From an uncultured Erythrobacter sp. (GTDB lineage: Bacteria; Pseudomonadota; Alphaproteobacteria; Sphingomonadales; Sphingomonadaceae): a stretch of 64,000 nt of DNA. The first letter of the stretch is position 1; every line of letters starts with the position of its first letter. The position numbers and the translations under genes were made by a program. The stretch is from positions 1,671,611 through 1,735,610 of the forward strand of contig NZ_CANMIJ010000001.1 in assembly GCF_947497915.1 (NCBI RefSeq), read 5' to 3'. Shown one piece after another: positions 10,659 to 19,614 of the stretch. The notes below the pieces were generated by a model. The model ran no database searches. It was not told where the DNA came from and was given only the letters and a program-made list of their open reading frames with translations.

Positions 10659-12827
10659 TTGAAGCTTGTCTCAACCAAAGCAATTTCATGGGCGTTGGCA
10701 GCAGCGATGACTGTAACGGCAGCCACCGGCGCGAGCGCCGACGATCACAAGGCAGAAGCGCCCGCAGACGGCGTTCCTGGCCCCGAACAAGATCCGTATA
10801 TCTGGCTTGAAGAAGCCCGCAGCGACGAAGCCCTGCAATGGGTAGAGAACGAGAACACACTCACCCTCGCCGCGCTGGAAACCGATCCGCGTTTCGAGCA
10901 GTTGAAAGCAGAAGCGCTGGCGATCTATGACAGCGAAGACCGCATTCCTTATGTGAGCTTCCGCCCGGACGGCCTGTATAATTTCTGGCAGGACAAGGAG
11001 AACCCAAAAGGCCTTCTTCGACGTACCACGCTGGAAAGTTATCAGACCGATGAGCCTGAATGGGAAACCATCTTGGACATCGATGCTCTGTCCGCAGCTG
11101 AAGGCAAAGAATGGGTTTATAAGGGCTCAACCTGCCTGCCCCCTGCCCTCAACAAATGCATGATCGCGCTCAGCGATGGCGGTGAAGACGCCACCATTAT
11201 GCGTGAGTTCGACACTTCGACGAAAAGTTTCGTCGAGGGCGGCTTTGCAATCGAAGAAAAAAGCCAGGGCGGCGTACAGTGGATTGACGAAGACACTCTG
11301 CTGGTTGGCCGTGACTTTGGCGAAAACACGCTGACCGACAGCGAATACCCCTTCACGAGCCGCGTCTGGAAACGCGGAACCGCACTTGCCGATGGTGAAG
11401 AGATTTTCCGCGGCGAATCCAGCGATGTCTGGGCCGGCGCAAGCTTGCTGCGCGATAATACGGGCACCGTGCATGCGCGCACTGCGTTTCGCGGCGTCAG
11501 CTTCCATGAAAGCGAGTATTTCGTCGAGAAAGACGGCGAGTGGTTGAAGCTCGATATTCCGAAAAAGGCATCGCCTTACGGTATCGTCGATGGTCACCTG
11601 CTCTATTCAACCGATGTCGATTGGGAAGTGGACGACCAAACATTCCCGGCAGACAGTCTCATCGCGGTAAATCTCGACGAGTGGAAAGCCGATCCGAACG
11701 GCGCGGCCAAGACGCTGGTCTGGGCACCAGCCGATCGCCAGACGAAGCGCGGCGGCTCCATCACCGGCAACGCTTTGTTCGTCGGTTTGCTCGACAACGT
11801 CGTTGGCAAGGTTCTGCAGTTCAACTACCGCGATGGCGAGTGGGTGAGCGAGCAGGTCGATCTGCCTGATAATGCCACGGTCGGCATTGCGGCATCGTCT
11901 GATCAAACAGACCAAATCATGTTCACTGTCACCGACTTCCTCAATCCGACGACACTGTATTACTCGGATGGAAGCGGCACGCCGCAAAAGCTCAAGACAT
12001 CGCCCAGCTATTTCGAAAAAGCGGGCATGGAAGCCGAGCAGCACGAAGCGACCAGCGCCGACGGGACGAAAATTCCGTATTTCATCGTCAAGCCGCAAGG
12101 CATGGAAATGGACGGCAGCACGCCGACTTTGATGAGCGGCTATGGCGGGTTCCAAATCCCGCGCCTGCCGGGTTATCTTGGCTCAACCGGTAAGCTGTGG
12201 CTGGAAAAAGGCGGCGCCTATGTGCTCGCCAATCTGCGCGGCGGCGGCGAATTTGGCCCGAACTGGCACCAGACTGCCATTCGTGAGAATAAGCAGCGCA
12301 CATGGGATGATTTTATCGCCGTAGGTCAGGATCTGGTAGATCGGGGCTTCACCTCGCCAGAGCATCTCGGCATTCAAGGTGGATCGCAAGGCGGTCTGCT
12401 GGTCGGCACAGCGATTACCCAGCGCCCTGATCTCTTCAACGCGGCGATCGTGGCGATCCCGCTGTTCGATATGCTGCGTTATCATTTGATCGGACGCGGT
12501 GCCTCGTGGATCGGCGAATATGGCGACCCTCGTATCGAGGAACAGCGTAAATGGATTGAGGGATACTCACCCTATCAAAAGATCGCAGAAGGCGTGGACT
12601 ATCCCACACCGTTCCTGTGGGCATCGACCGCCGATGACCGCACTCATCCTGCACACGCCCGTAAAGGCGCTGCGCGCCTCAAAGAATTGGGCCAGCCCTA
12701 TTACTACTTTGAAGACATGACCGGCGGCCATTCCGGCGGCGTCGATAATGAGCAACGCGCAAAGCTTCAGGCGCTGCAATATGTCTATTTGATGCAGCAG
12801 TTGATGGATGAAAAATCCGGCGGCTGA
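10659..12827 (+). CDS. Secreted prolyl oligopeptidase family (S9A) serine peptidase
   Basis: These enzymes cleave short peptides, often after proline, with a beta-propeller restricting access to an alpha/beta-hydrolase site. The best start is the TTG at 10659, preceded by AAGGAGAG. It gives 722 aa with a signal peptide of about 27 residues (KLVSTKAISW...ATGASA). DPYIWLEEARSDEALQWV is the usual N-terminal helix of the family. The catalytic residues are S576 in GGSQGG, Asp at about 659-660 in STADDRTHP, and H691 in GGHSGG. Signal peptide and fold point to a periplasmic peptidase. The exact specificity is unknown. Confidence 0.9.
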   Translation: MKLVSTKAISWALAAAMTVTAATGASADDHKAEAPADGVPGPEQDPYIWLEEARSDEALQWVENENTLTLAALETDPRFEQLKAEALAIYDSEDRIPYVSFRPDGLYNFWQDKENPKGLLRRTTLESYQTDEPEWETILDIDALSAAEGKEWVYKGSTCLPPALNKCMIALSDGGEDATIMREFDTSTKSFVEGGFAIEEKSQGGVQWIDEDTLLVGRDFGENTLTDSEYPFTSRVWKRGTALADGEEIFRGESSDVWAGASLLRDNTGTVHARTAFRGVSFHESEYFVEKDGEWLKLDIPKKASPYGIVDGHLLYSTDVDWEVDDQTFPADSLIAVNLDEWKADPNGAAKTLVWAPADRQTKRGGSITGNALFVGLLDNVVGKVLQFNYRDGEWVSEQVDLPDNATVGIAASSDQTDQIMFTVTDFLNPTTLYYSDGSGTPQKLKTSPSYFEKAGMEAEQHEATSADGTKIPYFIVKPQGMEMDGSTPTLMSGYGGFQIPRLPGYLGSTGKLWLEKGGAYVLANLRGGGEFGPNWHQTAIRENKQRTWDDFIAVGQDLVDRGFTSPEHLGIQGGSQGGLLVGTAITQRPDLFNAAIVAIPLFDMLRYHLIGRGASWIGEYGDPRIEEQRKWIEGYSPYQKIAEGVDYPTPFLWASTADDRTHPAHARKGAARLKELGQPYYYFEDMTGGHSGGVDNEQRAKLQALQYVYLMQQLMDEKSGG

Positions 12828-12850
12828 TCGCACGAATCGCGATGAAAATC

Positions 12851-12882
12851 AGGGCGGTCCGGCAATCCGGGCCGCCCTTTTT
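12851..12882 (+). terminator. Rho-independent terminator after the S9 peptidase gene
   Basis: AGGGCGGTCCGG and CCGGGCCGCCCT form a long stem with one mismatch around CAAT, followed immediately by a T run. It is 23 bp after the peptidase stop codon. Confidence 0.85.
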
Positions 12883-13087
12883 CGTGCCGACCAAACGGTA
12901 GCTGTAAGCCAATCCGACACTCTGCCTTCGCTTCGTCGCATGCCAGCCACGTGGGGTGTCATCAACGCGAAATTAACCATGTTTGATAGAACGGAATTAA
13001 GTTTGAGAGCGCGTAACTCTTTCTAGCAACGGAGGGCGTTGTGAATTTGGGGCGGATAAAGAAACCTTGAATGAAGGAGTAAATACA

Positions 13088-13327
13088 GTGGCTTACCCCC
13101 GTGATATTTCAATCGCCGACGCGATCAAGCAATACGGCCTGCCGAAATCACACCGTGTCTATTGGTCTAAATCGAAAAAGGCCGATGTCGTTCAAGCCGT
13201 CCATGACCGCGTCATCAGTTTCCATGAAGCGCGCGATCGCTATCTGCTCAGCCGCAGCGAGTTTGAACAATGGGAACGCGAGGCCGGCCATAAGCCAAGC
13301 GCCAAACGCGCGCTCGAAGACGCATAG
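13088..13327 (+). CDS. DUF1153 family protein, SciP-like CtrA inhibitor candidate
   Basis: A 79-aa protein carrying the DUF1153 pattern: a basic YWSKSKKADVVQAVHDRVIS segment, then FHEARDRYLLSRSEFEQWEREAG. In Caulobacter the DUF1153 protein SciP binds CtrA and blocks transcription of CtrA-dependent promoters. This copy is a diverged family member, so the role is only suggested. The GTG at 13088 has AAGGAG at good distance; a TTG at 13067 would add seven residues. The 260-bp spacer upstream holds the peptidase terminator and no other recognisable gene. Confidence 0.75.
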   Translation: MAYPRDISIADAIKQYGLPKSHRVYWSKSKKADVVQAVHDRVISFHEARDRYLLSRSEFEQWEREAGHKPSAKRALEDA

Positions 13328-13360
13328 AGTTTTGCCCGAAGGAGGCGGCCGAAATCCTGG

Positions 13361-14017
13361 TTATTCGGCCGCCACTTCGATCATGACTTCGTTGCGCCGA
13401 TATTGGCCTGGTACCATCGGCGCATCATAGAATGCATATTCGACGCTGCCGATTGTGGTCAGCTCTTTGCGTTCCAGCCAGTCCATCAGCATCCCTTCCA
13501 TCAGATCGAGATCGGTCTGGCCTGCATATCCGTTAAACCGCACCGCCGCCATTCGGCGTCCGGGAACCTCGGTCAGCGTGATATCATCGGGTGCCTTGGG
13601 CAGAGTTTCCAATGTGTATTTGGCGGGCATGACAAAACGCATGCGCCATGTGCCCTCTTCCGTTTCTTCTTGAATAACGGGCGATGTCATCGCGATCTTT
13701 TCGTCTTGGTCGACACGGTCAGTGATGACAGGCGATGTCATGGCAATGTTCTCACCGCCTGCGGGACGATCTTGGCCGAAGATATAGGCGGCAAGGCGGC
13801 GAAAGCTTGCGCCGCTCGCGCGGCGGCGATCGCCCGTATGGGTAACCTCAGCAACGACCATCGGCGCGTATTGGCGAACTTCAAAGCCATCATCATCGAC
13901 GACCACTTCATAGGGCGGCTCTTCTGAATCGCGATATTGCGCATATGCGGTTGGCGCTGCGAGGGCACCAACCATTGCGATACCCGCACCCGCTGCGATC
14001 CATTTTGCGATGCCCAT
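13361..14017 (-). CDS. SOUL family heme-binding-like secreted protein
   Basis: A 218-aa protein from the ATG at 14017 (AAGGAAGAG upstream) with a signal peptide ending APTAYA-Q. The SOUL domain follows: PPYEVVVDDDGFEVRQYAPMVVAEV, the duplicated IAMTSPV motif (ENIAMTSPVI and EKIAMTSPVI), RMRFVMPAKYTLETLP, and the closing ...PGQYRRNEVMIEV. SOUL proteins bind heme or tetrapyrroles in some eukaryotes; the role of bacterial periplasmic members is unsettled. It is convergent with the SciP-like gene. Confidence 0.9.
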   Translation of the reverse strand: MGIAKWIAAGAGIAMVGALAAPTAYAQYRDSEEPPYEVVVDDDGFEVRQYAPMVVAEVTHTGDRRRASGASFRRLAAYIFGQDRPAGGENIAMTSPVITDRVDQDEKIAMTSPVIQEETEEGTWRMRFVMPAKYTLETLPKAPDDITLTEVPGRRMAAVRFNGYAGQTDLDLMEGMLMDWLERKELTTIGSVEYAFYDAPMVPGQYRRNEVMIEVAAE

Positions 14018-14088
14018 AGTGTCTCTTCCTTGTGCCTGTTTAACTGTATCAGCAGTTACGCTGGGCAAAGGTTCCCGGATGCGGGGCT

Positions 14089-14385
14089 TTATCGCCGTGT
14101 AGGCGCGTGGAAATCGGGTGGCTTCGACGCGATCCACCGAACAAATTTCGCGGTCACCTCATTTGCGAGGATCACACCCACATTATCGCCAATCCGCGCG
14201 AGTTCAGAATTGGTGAAGTTCGCGTGGATCGTTTTATGACAGATCGGATGGACGGGGACGGTCGCGCGTCCTTTCTTCGATTTGGGAACCGGATGATGCC
14301 ATTGGATCAGCGTTTCAAACGGGCGTCCGCATAGCCAGCAGGTCTGCGGTTCGCCTTCCAATGGATCAGCCGCCCTTCTTCGCAC
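14089..14385 (-). CDS. Small HNH endonuclease family protein
   Basis: A 98-aa protein with CWLCGR, the IQWHHPVPKSKKGR motif and PICHKTIHANFTNSELA, which is the CxxC...HH...H layout of the HNH nuclease fold. The GTG start lies inside the end of glmU (20-bp overlap), so it is probably translated from the glmU message. Stand-alone small HNH proteins like this are widespread and mostly uncharacterised. Nothing nearby suggests a restriction or phage system. Confidence 0.8.
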   Translation of the reverse strand: MRRRAADPLEGEPQTCWLCGRPFETLIQWHHPVPKSKKGRATVPVHPICHKTIHANFTNSELARIGDNVGVILANEVTAKFVRWIASKPPDFHAPTRR

Positions 14386-15733
14386 CTTCTTTTTGGGCTG
14401 CCTTTTTCTTTTTCATCGTATCATGGAAACGGTCAGCCCAGCCTTGCTTCACCAGCTGCTCTGCACGCACCATGCGAAGCTCTCCTGCGCCGACATCGCG
14501 GCTAACAGTGCTGCCCGCTGCTACGATAGCGTCCGGGCCAATGGTGACAGGAGCGACCAGCGCGCTGTTCGATCCGATAAATGCGCGTTCGCCGATGGTC
14601 GTATGGTATTTGAAATAGCCATCGTAATTGCAGGTGATCGTGCCCGCCCCGATATTGGCTTTCTCGCCCACCGTGGCATCGCCAATATAGGACAAATGGC
14701 TCGCTTTTGCGCCTTTACCCAAGGTCGCTTTTTTCATCTCGACGAAGTTGCCGACGAAACTGTTCTCTTCAAGCACCGCACCCGGGCGCAAACGCGCGAA
14801 CGGGCCAACTTGAACGCCAGTGGCGAGATCTGCGCCCTCAAGGTGCGTGTAAGCTTTGATGTGGACACCATCGGCGACTTTCACGCCAGGGCCGAACACG
14901 ACATGGGGATCGACCGTCACATCGCGGCCAAGCTGCGTATCATGGCTGAAAAACACTGTGTCGGGAGCCTTGAGCGTGGCGCCGTCTGCCATCGCCTGTT
15001 CGCGGCGTGAAGCCTGCCAACGCTGTTCTGCTCCCGCCAGTTCAGCGCGTGAGTTGATACCGGCAACCTCGTCCGCGCCGGTTTCCACCACCACCACTTT
15101 ATCGCCGCGTGCAATCGCGTTGGTCGCCACGTCGGGGAGGTAATATTCGCCCTGCGCATTGTTGTTATCGACCGCATCTAGGAGCGGCCACATATCGTCC
15201 GAATGCGCAACGATCAGGCCGGAATTGCACAGATTGACCGCGCGCTCAGCCTCGCTCGCGTCCTTATACTCGACCATTTTTAGGACTATCCCATCGTCCT
15301 CTGCAATGATCCGGCCATAGGCCAGCGGGTCGGCGGGTCGGAAACCGAGCACCGCAACCTTCGCTCCGCCATTCAAAGCAGCGGTAAGTTTGCGCACAGT
15401 GTCCGCCTCAACCATCGGGCAATCGCCGAAACAAACGAGGATATTGCCGGAAAACCCTGCCAATGCAGATCGCGCCTGCAAGGCAGCATGCGCTGTGCCG
15501 TGTTGCGGGTCTTGCAGCGCAGTCGTGATGTCCTGTCCAGCGAATGCGGCGTCAATCTGCTCGCGGCGATCACCAACCACCACAACGGTGCGTTGCGGGG
15601 AAAGTTCTCCAAAACTGTCCAGCAAATGCATCAGCATCGGCTTGCCCGCAATCGGGTGAAGCACCTTGTGCAGATCGCTTTTCATGCGGGTGCCCTTACC
15701 CGCGGCGAGGATGATGGCAGCAAAATCAGTCAT
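14366..15733 (-). CDS. glmU: Bifunctional UDP-GlcNAc pyrophosphorylase/glucosamine-1-phosphate acetyltransferase
   Basis: GlmU makes UDP-GlcNAc for peptidoglycan and LPS in two steps. The N-terminal uridyltransferase domain has the nucleotide loop LAAGKGTRMKSDLHKVLH. The C-terminal left-handed beta-helix acetyltransferase contains many hexapeptide repeats (IGAGTITCNYDG, FIGSNSALVAPVTIG). A lysine-rich C-terminal tail ends the protein. I place the start at 15733 (MTDFAAIILAAG, 455 aa); an in-frame ATG four codons upstream is possible. It is divergent from gph, with 86 bp between the starts. Confidence 0.97.
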   Translation of the reverse strand: MTDFAAIILAAGKGTRMKSDLHKVLHPIAGKPMLMHLLDSFGELSPQRTVVVVGDRREQIDAAFAGQDITTALQDPQHGTAHAALQARSALAGFSGNILVCFGDCPMVEADTVRKLTAALNGGAKVAVLGFRPADPLAYGRIIAEDDGIVLKMVEYKDASEAERAVNLCNSGLIVAHSDDMWPLLDAVDNNNAQGEYYLPDVATNAIARGDKVVVVETGADEVAGINSRAELAGAEQRWQASRREQAMADGATLKAPDTVFFSHDTQLGRDVTVDPHVVFGPGVKVADGVHIKAYTHLEGADLATGVQVGPFARLRPGAVLEENSFVGNFVEMKKATLGKGAKASHLSYIGDATVGEKANIGAGTITCNYDGYFKYHTTIGERAFIGSNSALVAPVTIGPDAIVAAGSTVSRDVGAGELRMVRAEQLVKQGWADRFHDTMKKKKAAQKEGAKKGG

Positions 15734-15819
15734 GCATTGTTCCATAGCATTTTTATCGTTTGTGCGCGCTTGCCATCAAATGCTTGCAGAATGAAGAACC
15801 TTCCGTCACCGAAATCCGT

Positions 15820-16503
15820 ATGAGTGACTTTCCCTTCGCCGCAATCGGCTTTGATCTCGACGGCACATTGCTCGACACTTTCCGCGATTTGGGCACAGCT
15901 GTGAACCACGCGCTTGAGCTTGGCGGATTTGACCCGGTGCCCGTTGATAGCAGCAAAGATTTGATCGGCGGCGGGGCAAAGATGATGCTGGCGCAGGCCA
16001 TCAATCAGCAAGGCGGCCTGCCCGAAGACGAATTTCGCGTGCTCTACAAGAAAATGCTCAAATACTATGCCGACCACAACGCAGTCTATTCCGAGCCCTA
16101 CCCTCATGCACGCGAGGTCATTGCGGAGCTCAAGGCGCGCGGCGTGAAAGTCGCGGTGGTTACAAATAAGTTTGAGGAGTTTGCGCGCTCCATCCTGACC
16201 CAGATCGACTTTATCGAACCGTTTGAAACGGTGATCGGCGGGGACTCGATGGGTAAAGGCGCAGATGGACGGTTCCTGTCAAAGCCGCATCCGGAGCCTG
16301 TGATCGAGGCACAAAAGATATGCGGCGGCGGTGCTTTCGCCTTTGTCGGCGATTCCACATATGACGTGAAAGCCGCAAAGGCTGCTGGCGTACCTGTGAT
16401 TGGCGCGGCCTATGGATATTGCGACAAGCCTCCACACGAACTGGGCGCGGACGCCGTGATTGATTCGCTGGACCGCCTCATTCCTGCCCTTGAAGCTCTG
16501 TAG
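15820..16503 (+). CDS. gph: Phosphoglycolate phosphatase (HAD family)
   Basis: Gph removes 2-phosphoglycolate formed by DNA repair or oxygenase side reactions. The HAD motifs are present: DLDGTLLDT (nucleophile Asp), VVTNK (motif II), the Lys in the SKPHP segment (motif III), and GDSTYDVKAAKAAG (motif IV). The start at ATG 15820 gives 227 aa, the usual length; the frame is open 20 codons upstream with no family similarity. Other HAD hydrolases of this subgroup act on pyrophosphate or sugar phosphates, so substrate assignment is by family only. Confidence 0.88.
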   Translation: MSDFPFAAIGFDLDGTLLDTFRDLGTAVNHALELGGFDPVPVDSSKDLIGGGAKMMLAQAINQQGGLPEDEFRVLYKKMLKYYADHNAVYSEPYPHAREVIAELKARGVKVAVVTNKFEEFARSILTQIDFIEPFETVIGGDSMGKGADGRFLSKPHPEPVIEAQKICGGGAFAFVGDSTYDVKAAKAAGVPVIGAAYGYCDKPPHELGADAVIDSLDRLIPALEAL

Positions 16504-16590
16504 CGCCAGCCGGTGACCCTACGGCGAGTGGGTCTGGCAAAGCCCCTGTTGCAACGCAGCACGATTCCTGCCACCCAGCGCTCACAAAAG

Positions 16591-16620
16591 TTTACGCAAG
16601 CGTAAAGCCTGCATTATAAT
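16591..16620 (+). promoter_or_regulatory. Promoter with palindromic operator upstream of the SDR gene
   Basis: TTTACGC-AA-GCGTAAA (16591-16606) is a perfect 7-bp inverted repeat. It overlaps a possible -35 (TTTACG) and sits between it and TATAAT at 16615-16620, with an 18-bp spacer. An operator placed between -35 and -10 is the arrangement of MerR-family sites. The sequence resembles the TTTACGT..ACGTAAA boxes described for LiuR-type regulators of acyl-CoA/branched-chain amino acid breakdown in proteobacteria. The operator is seen; the regulator is inference. Confidence 0.55.
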
Positions 16621-16646
16621 CATAATACGCACGGAAGGATTTCATC

Positions 16647-17576
16647 ATGAGCATCGATTTCAAAGATAAGGTCGCCATCGTAACCGGCGCCGGCGGCGGT
16701 CTTGGCCGCGCCTATGCCCTTGAACTGGCAAAACGCGGCGCGAAAGTCGTCGTAAACGACCTTGGCGGATCGCGCGATGGCACCGGTCACTCCGATATGG
16801 CTCTGCAAGTCGTCGAAGAAATCGAAAAGATGGGCGGCGAAGCCATTTCCAATGGCGGCTCGGTTACCGAATATGACCAGATGGAAAAGATGGTTGCCGA
16901 CGCAAAGCAGAAATGGGGCGGCGTGCACGTTCTCATCAACAATGCCGGCGTTCTGCGCGACAAGACATTCCACAAAATGACGCCGGACGATTTCGAATTT
17001 GTCCTTAAGGTTCACCTCACTGGTTCGGCATTCGTCACCAAAGCATGCTGGGATACATTCCGCGAGCAAGCATATGGACGCGTGCTGATGACGGCATCGT
17101 CCACCGGTCTGTTCGGCAACTTTGGCCAAGCAAACTACGGCGCAGCCAAACTCGGTCTTGCCGGTCTTACGAAGACGCTTCAACTCGAAGGCGCCAAATA
17201 CAACATCCGTTGCAACTCGCTGTCGCCGGTTGCTGGTACACGCATGACAGAAGACCTCTTCCCAGAAGAAGCCTTCAAACTGTTCGCACCAGAAAACGTG
17301 GTTCCTGCCGCGCTTTACCTCGTCAGCGAAGATGCACCGACCAACGCCATCGTTGGCGCGGGCGCTGGCGGTTTCCACTCTTCATGGGTCGTCATGAACG
17401 ACGCCGTATGGCTGAAAGACGGTGAGCGCACTGTCGAAGGCTTTGCGGATCGCTGGGAAGACATCAGCTCGTTCAGCAACCTCGTCGCACCGCAATCGGG
17501 CAGCGAGCAATCGGGCGCAATCCTGAAAGCGATGCAGAAAGTGACCGGCGCCGGTCCTGACAGCGCCAGAGGCTAA
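16647..17576 (+). CDS. SDR family 3-hydroxyacyl-CoA dehydrogenase-like oxidoreductase
   Basis: This 309-aa short-chain dehydrogenase resembles the N-terminal domain of peroxisomal multifunctional enzyme 2 (HSD17B4). The cofactor motif is [21 protein letters not shown], followed by [15 protein letters not shown], the catalytic Ser in [10 protein letters not shown], and the YGAAKLG active-site Tyr/Lys. The C-terminal extension ([16 protein letters not shown]...DISSF) is also typical of that subgroup. The likely reaction is NAD-dependent oxidation of 3-hydroxyacyl-CoA in fatty-acid or branched-chain breakdown. It is a single gene with its own promoter and terminator. Substrate chain length is unknown. 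Confidence 0.85.
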   Translation: MSIDFKDKVAIVTGAGGGLGRAYALELAKRGAKVVVNDLGGSRDGTGHSDMALQVVEEIEKMGGEAISNGGSVTEYDQMEKMVADAKQKWGGVHVLINNAGVLRDKTFHKMTPDDFEFVLKVHLTGSAFVTKACWDTFREQAYGRVLMTASSTGLFGNFGQANYGAAKLGLAGLTKTLQLEGAKYNIRCNSLSPVAGTRMTEDLFPEEAFKLFAPENVVPAALYLVSEDAPTNAIVGAGAGGFHSSWVVMNDAVWLKDGERTVEGFADRWEDISSFSNLVAPQSGSEQSGAILKAMQKVTGAGPDSARG

Positions 17577-17645
17577 GGCGCGGCTAACACGCGTCTAAAG
17601 CGCGGATAACAAACGCATAAGCCTTCTAAAGGACTTGCAATTTAG

Positions 17646-17686
17646 AGGCCCTCGCGCAGAAATGTGCGGGGGCCTTTGCCATTTTT
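17646..17686 (+). terminator. Rho-independent terminator after the SDR gene
   Basis: A 13-bp stem with two G-U pairs (AGGCCCTCGCGCA with TGTGCGGGGGCCT) closes a GAAA tetraloop, and a T run follows within 10 bases. It lies 70 bp after the SDR stop. Confidence 0.85.
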
Positions 17687-17721
17687 GGCTAGGGGCCAAC
17701 GGGTTTTAAGGGGTCGTTTCC

Positions 17722-18363
17722 ATGCAAGCTGCAAATCTGCGCATTCCAGCGCTTATTCTCACCATCCTTTCATGGGCAGTGATCGCGTTCTCGCTGATCT
17801 ATTCGCTGTCTCTGGCGGTCTGGCTTGGCAGCTACACACAGTTCGTGGAATCGCCTCTCATGCTCGCAGTCAGCGGTTTGGCAGCGGTCGCAAATTTGAT
17901 CGCCTACCCCCTATCGGTGATTGCGGTGCTGGTTTGGATATTCCTCGCCCACGGCAATTTGCACCGTGCTGGCGTCGATAGCCTCAATTACACCCCCGCC
18001 TGGGCCGCGCTTAGCTTTTTCGTGCCTGTTGCAAACCTGTTTGTCCCGTTCAAAGCGATGCGTGAACTGGCCAATCGCAGCGCAGGCGAGCCGATGGAGC
18101 TCGCCGAAGCCGATGTCGACGAGGTCTTTAGCTGGTGGGGCTGCTGGATCGGTTCCATGATTGTCGGGATGATAGTCCTCTACACGATGCTGGTTACGAT
18201 CGTGCCGTGGCTCTGGATGACGACACCGTTCTGGGCCACGCAAGTTATCCTGATCCTCGCCAGCGCTCTCACGGCGGGATCGGCATTCTTCCTGATCAAG
18301 ACCGTGAAACGCATCACCGACGACCAGATGAACGGATCGGTCGCGCTGAGCACGTTTGAGTAA
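17722..18363 (+). CDS. DUF4328 family membrane protein
   Basis: A 213-aa protein with about five hydrophobic segments. The central WAALSFFVPVANLFVPFKAMRELANRS stretch matches the DUF4328 signature (W..g.ffiP..nl..P...m.elw..s), followed by VFSWWGCWIGSM. No catalytic residues are evident and the function of the family is unknown. An independent membrane protein gene follows after 71 bp. Confidence 0.8.
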   Translation: MQAANLRIPALILTILSWAVIAFSLIYSLSLAVWLGSYTQFVESPLMLAVSGLAAVANLIAYPLSVIAVLVWIFLAHGNLHRAGVDSLNYTPAWAALSFFVPVANLFVPFKAMRELANRSAGEPMELAEADVDEVFSWWGCWIGSMIVGMIVLYTMLVTIVPWLWMTTPFWATQVILILASALTAGSAFFLIKTVKRITDDQMNGSVALSTFE

Positions 18364-18379
18364 GACCCAGCACAGCGTA

Positions 18380-18408
18380 TTGACACAGTAATACACCTGC
18401 ATTAGCGT
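18380..18408 (+). promoter_or_regulatory. Possible promoter upstream of the polytopic membrane protein gene
   Basis: A consensus -35 TTGACA at 18380-18385 is followed after 17 bp by a weak -10 (TAGCGT). This would place the transcript start about 20 bp before the gene. Only the -35 is strong. Confidence 0.35.
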
Positions 18409-18434
18409 TCCGGTCTTCATTGGGAGATCACGCT

Positions 18435-19610
18435 ATGTATAGCGAAGACGATATCAACTCAGCAGTGGATGCCGGCGCGCTTACGCCCGAAGCCGCGCAG
18501 AGCTTTCGCGGGTTTATGAGCCAGGTGCGCGAATTGCCCCGCTCTTCGGAAGAAAATTTCCGCTTGATCAACAGCTTCAACGACATTTTCGTCGCGATCG
18601 GAGTTGTAATTTTGCTTCTTGCAGTGGGTGCAATCGGTCAAGCGATCGCGGGAGTTATCGCACCGGCACAAGAATATTGGGAGCTTTTTCGTGACGTTCC
18701 CGATCCCACGACCGAGCAAATGGACGCTTGGCGTGACGCAAGCAATCTCAACACAGCTTTGGCAATTTCCTTGTCGGGCCTCTTCGTTGCAGTGACGGCG
18801 TGGCCACTGGCCGAATTCTTCACCAGCAAACGCCGTATGGCCCTTCCATCAATCCTGCTCTTGCTCGCATTCGTCGGCGGCGTGTTCGCTACGGTAATGG
18901 GTATCGGCGTGCTGATGGTTGAGAACGGCAATGATCGCTTGGGTGCGGTCATGATCTCGCTAGCCGCGCTTATCGCCGCTGGCGGAGCGTATCTGCATTG
19001 GCGCCGGTTCATGGTGCCAATCACAGTCGCTGCGGGCGCAGCGGCCATCGCAGCAACCGTTGTTGGCCTCATCCTAGCCGGTATCGGACCAGACAATGTC
19101 GAGGAAAACGCGGTACTTTCGCTCGTATTTCTCGCTGGGCTTTGCGTCTTCGCTTTCGCAATGCGCTGGGACATTTCCGACCGGGAACGCACCAGCCGCC
19201 GCAGCGATGTCGCTTTCTGGCTGCATCTGCTCGCTGCGCCGATGATCGCGCATCCGATCTTCGCTCTGATTGGTGTGACCGATGGCAACAATATCGGCGT
19301 AGGCGCTGCGATTGCAGTGATCGCGGTCTACATCGCATTCGGCCTCATCGCGCTCGCGATTGACCGTCGCGCATTGCTCGTATCGGCGCTCGCCTATGTC
19401 CTGTTCGCGCTAACATTCCTGTTCCGCGAATTCGGCGCAGTTGAGCTGAACTTTGCGCTGACGGCGCTGGTCATCGGCTCTGCCCTTCTCAGCCTGTCGG
19501 CATTCTGGCAGCCAATCCGCCGCTCTGTGGTGATGACTCTGCCGAAAAACTTGCAAGACAAACTGCCCGCTACCGGCGACGCGGCCTTGCCCGCTGCCGC
19601 TGCGGCCTGA
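18435..19610 (+). CDS. Polytopic membrane protein of unknown function
   Basis: A 391-aa protein (ATG at 18435 with GGGAG upstream). A cytosolic N-terminal part of about 50 residues (EDDINSAVDAGALTPEAAQSFRGF) resembles the start of DUF2157-type membrane proteins. About ten transmembrane helices follow, with short loops such as DISDRERTSRRSD and AIDRRALLVS. There is an alanine-rich tail. No transporter signature is visible. It ends 4 bp before the convergent DUF2794 gene. Confidence 0.7.
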   Translation: MYSEDDINSAVDAGALTPEAAQSFRGFMSQVRELPRSSEENFRLINSFNDIFVAIGVVILLLAVGAIGQAIAGVIAPAQEYWELFRDVPDPTTEQMDAWRDASNLNTALAISLSGLFVAVTAWPLAEFFTSKRRMALPSILLLLAFVGGVFATVMGIGVLMVENGNDRLGAVMISLAALIAAGGAYLHWRRFMVPITVAAGAAAIAATVVGLILAGIGPDNVEENAVLSLVFLAGLCVFAFAMRWDISDRERTSRRSDVAFWLHLLAAPMIAHPIFALIGVTDGNNIGVGAAIAVIAVYIAFGLIALAIDRRALLVSALAYVLFALTFLFREFGAVELNFALTALVIGSALLSLSAFWQPIRRSVVMTLPKNLQDKLPATGDAALPAAAAA

Positions 19611-19614
19611 TCCT

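Noticed and set aside
14089..14385. HNH protein as part of a restriction or homing element
   Set aside because: It is a small stand-alone HNH gene overlapping glmU with no methylase, intron or phage gene nearby.
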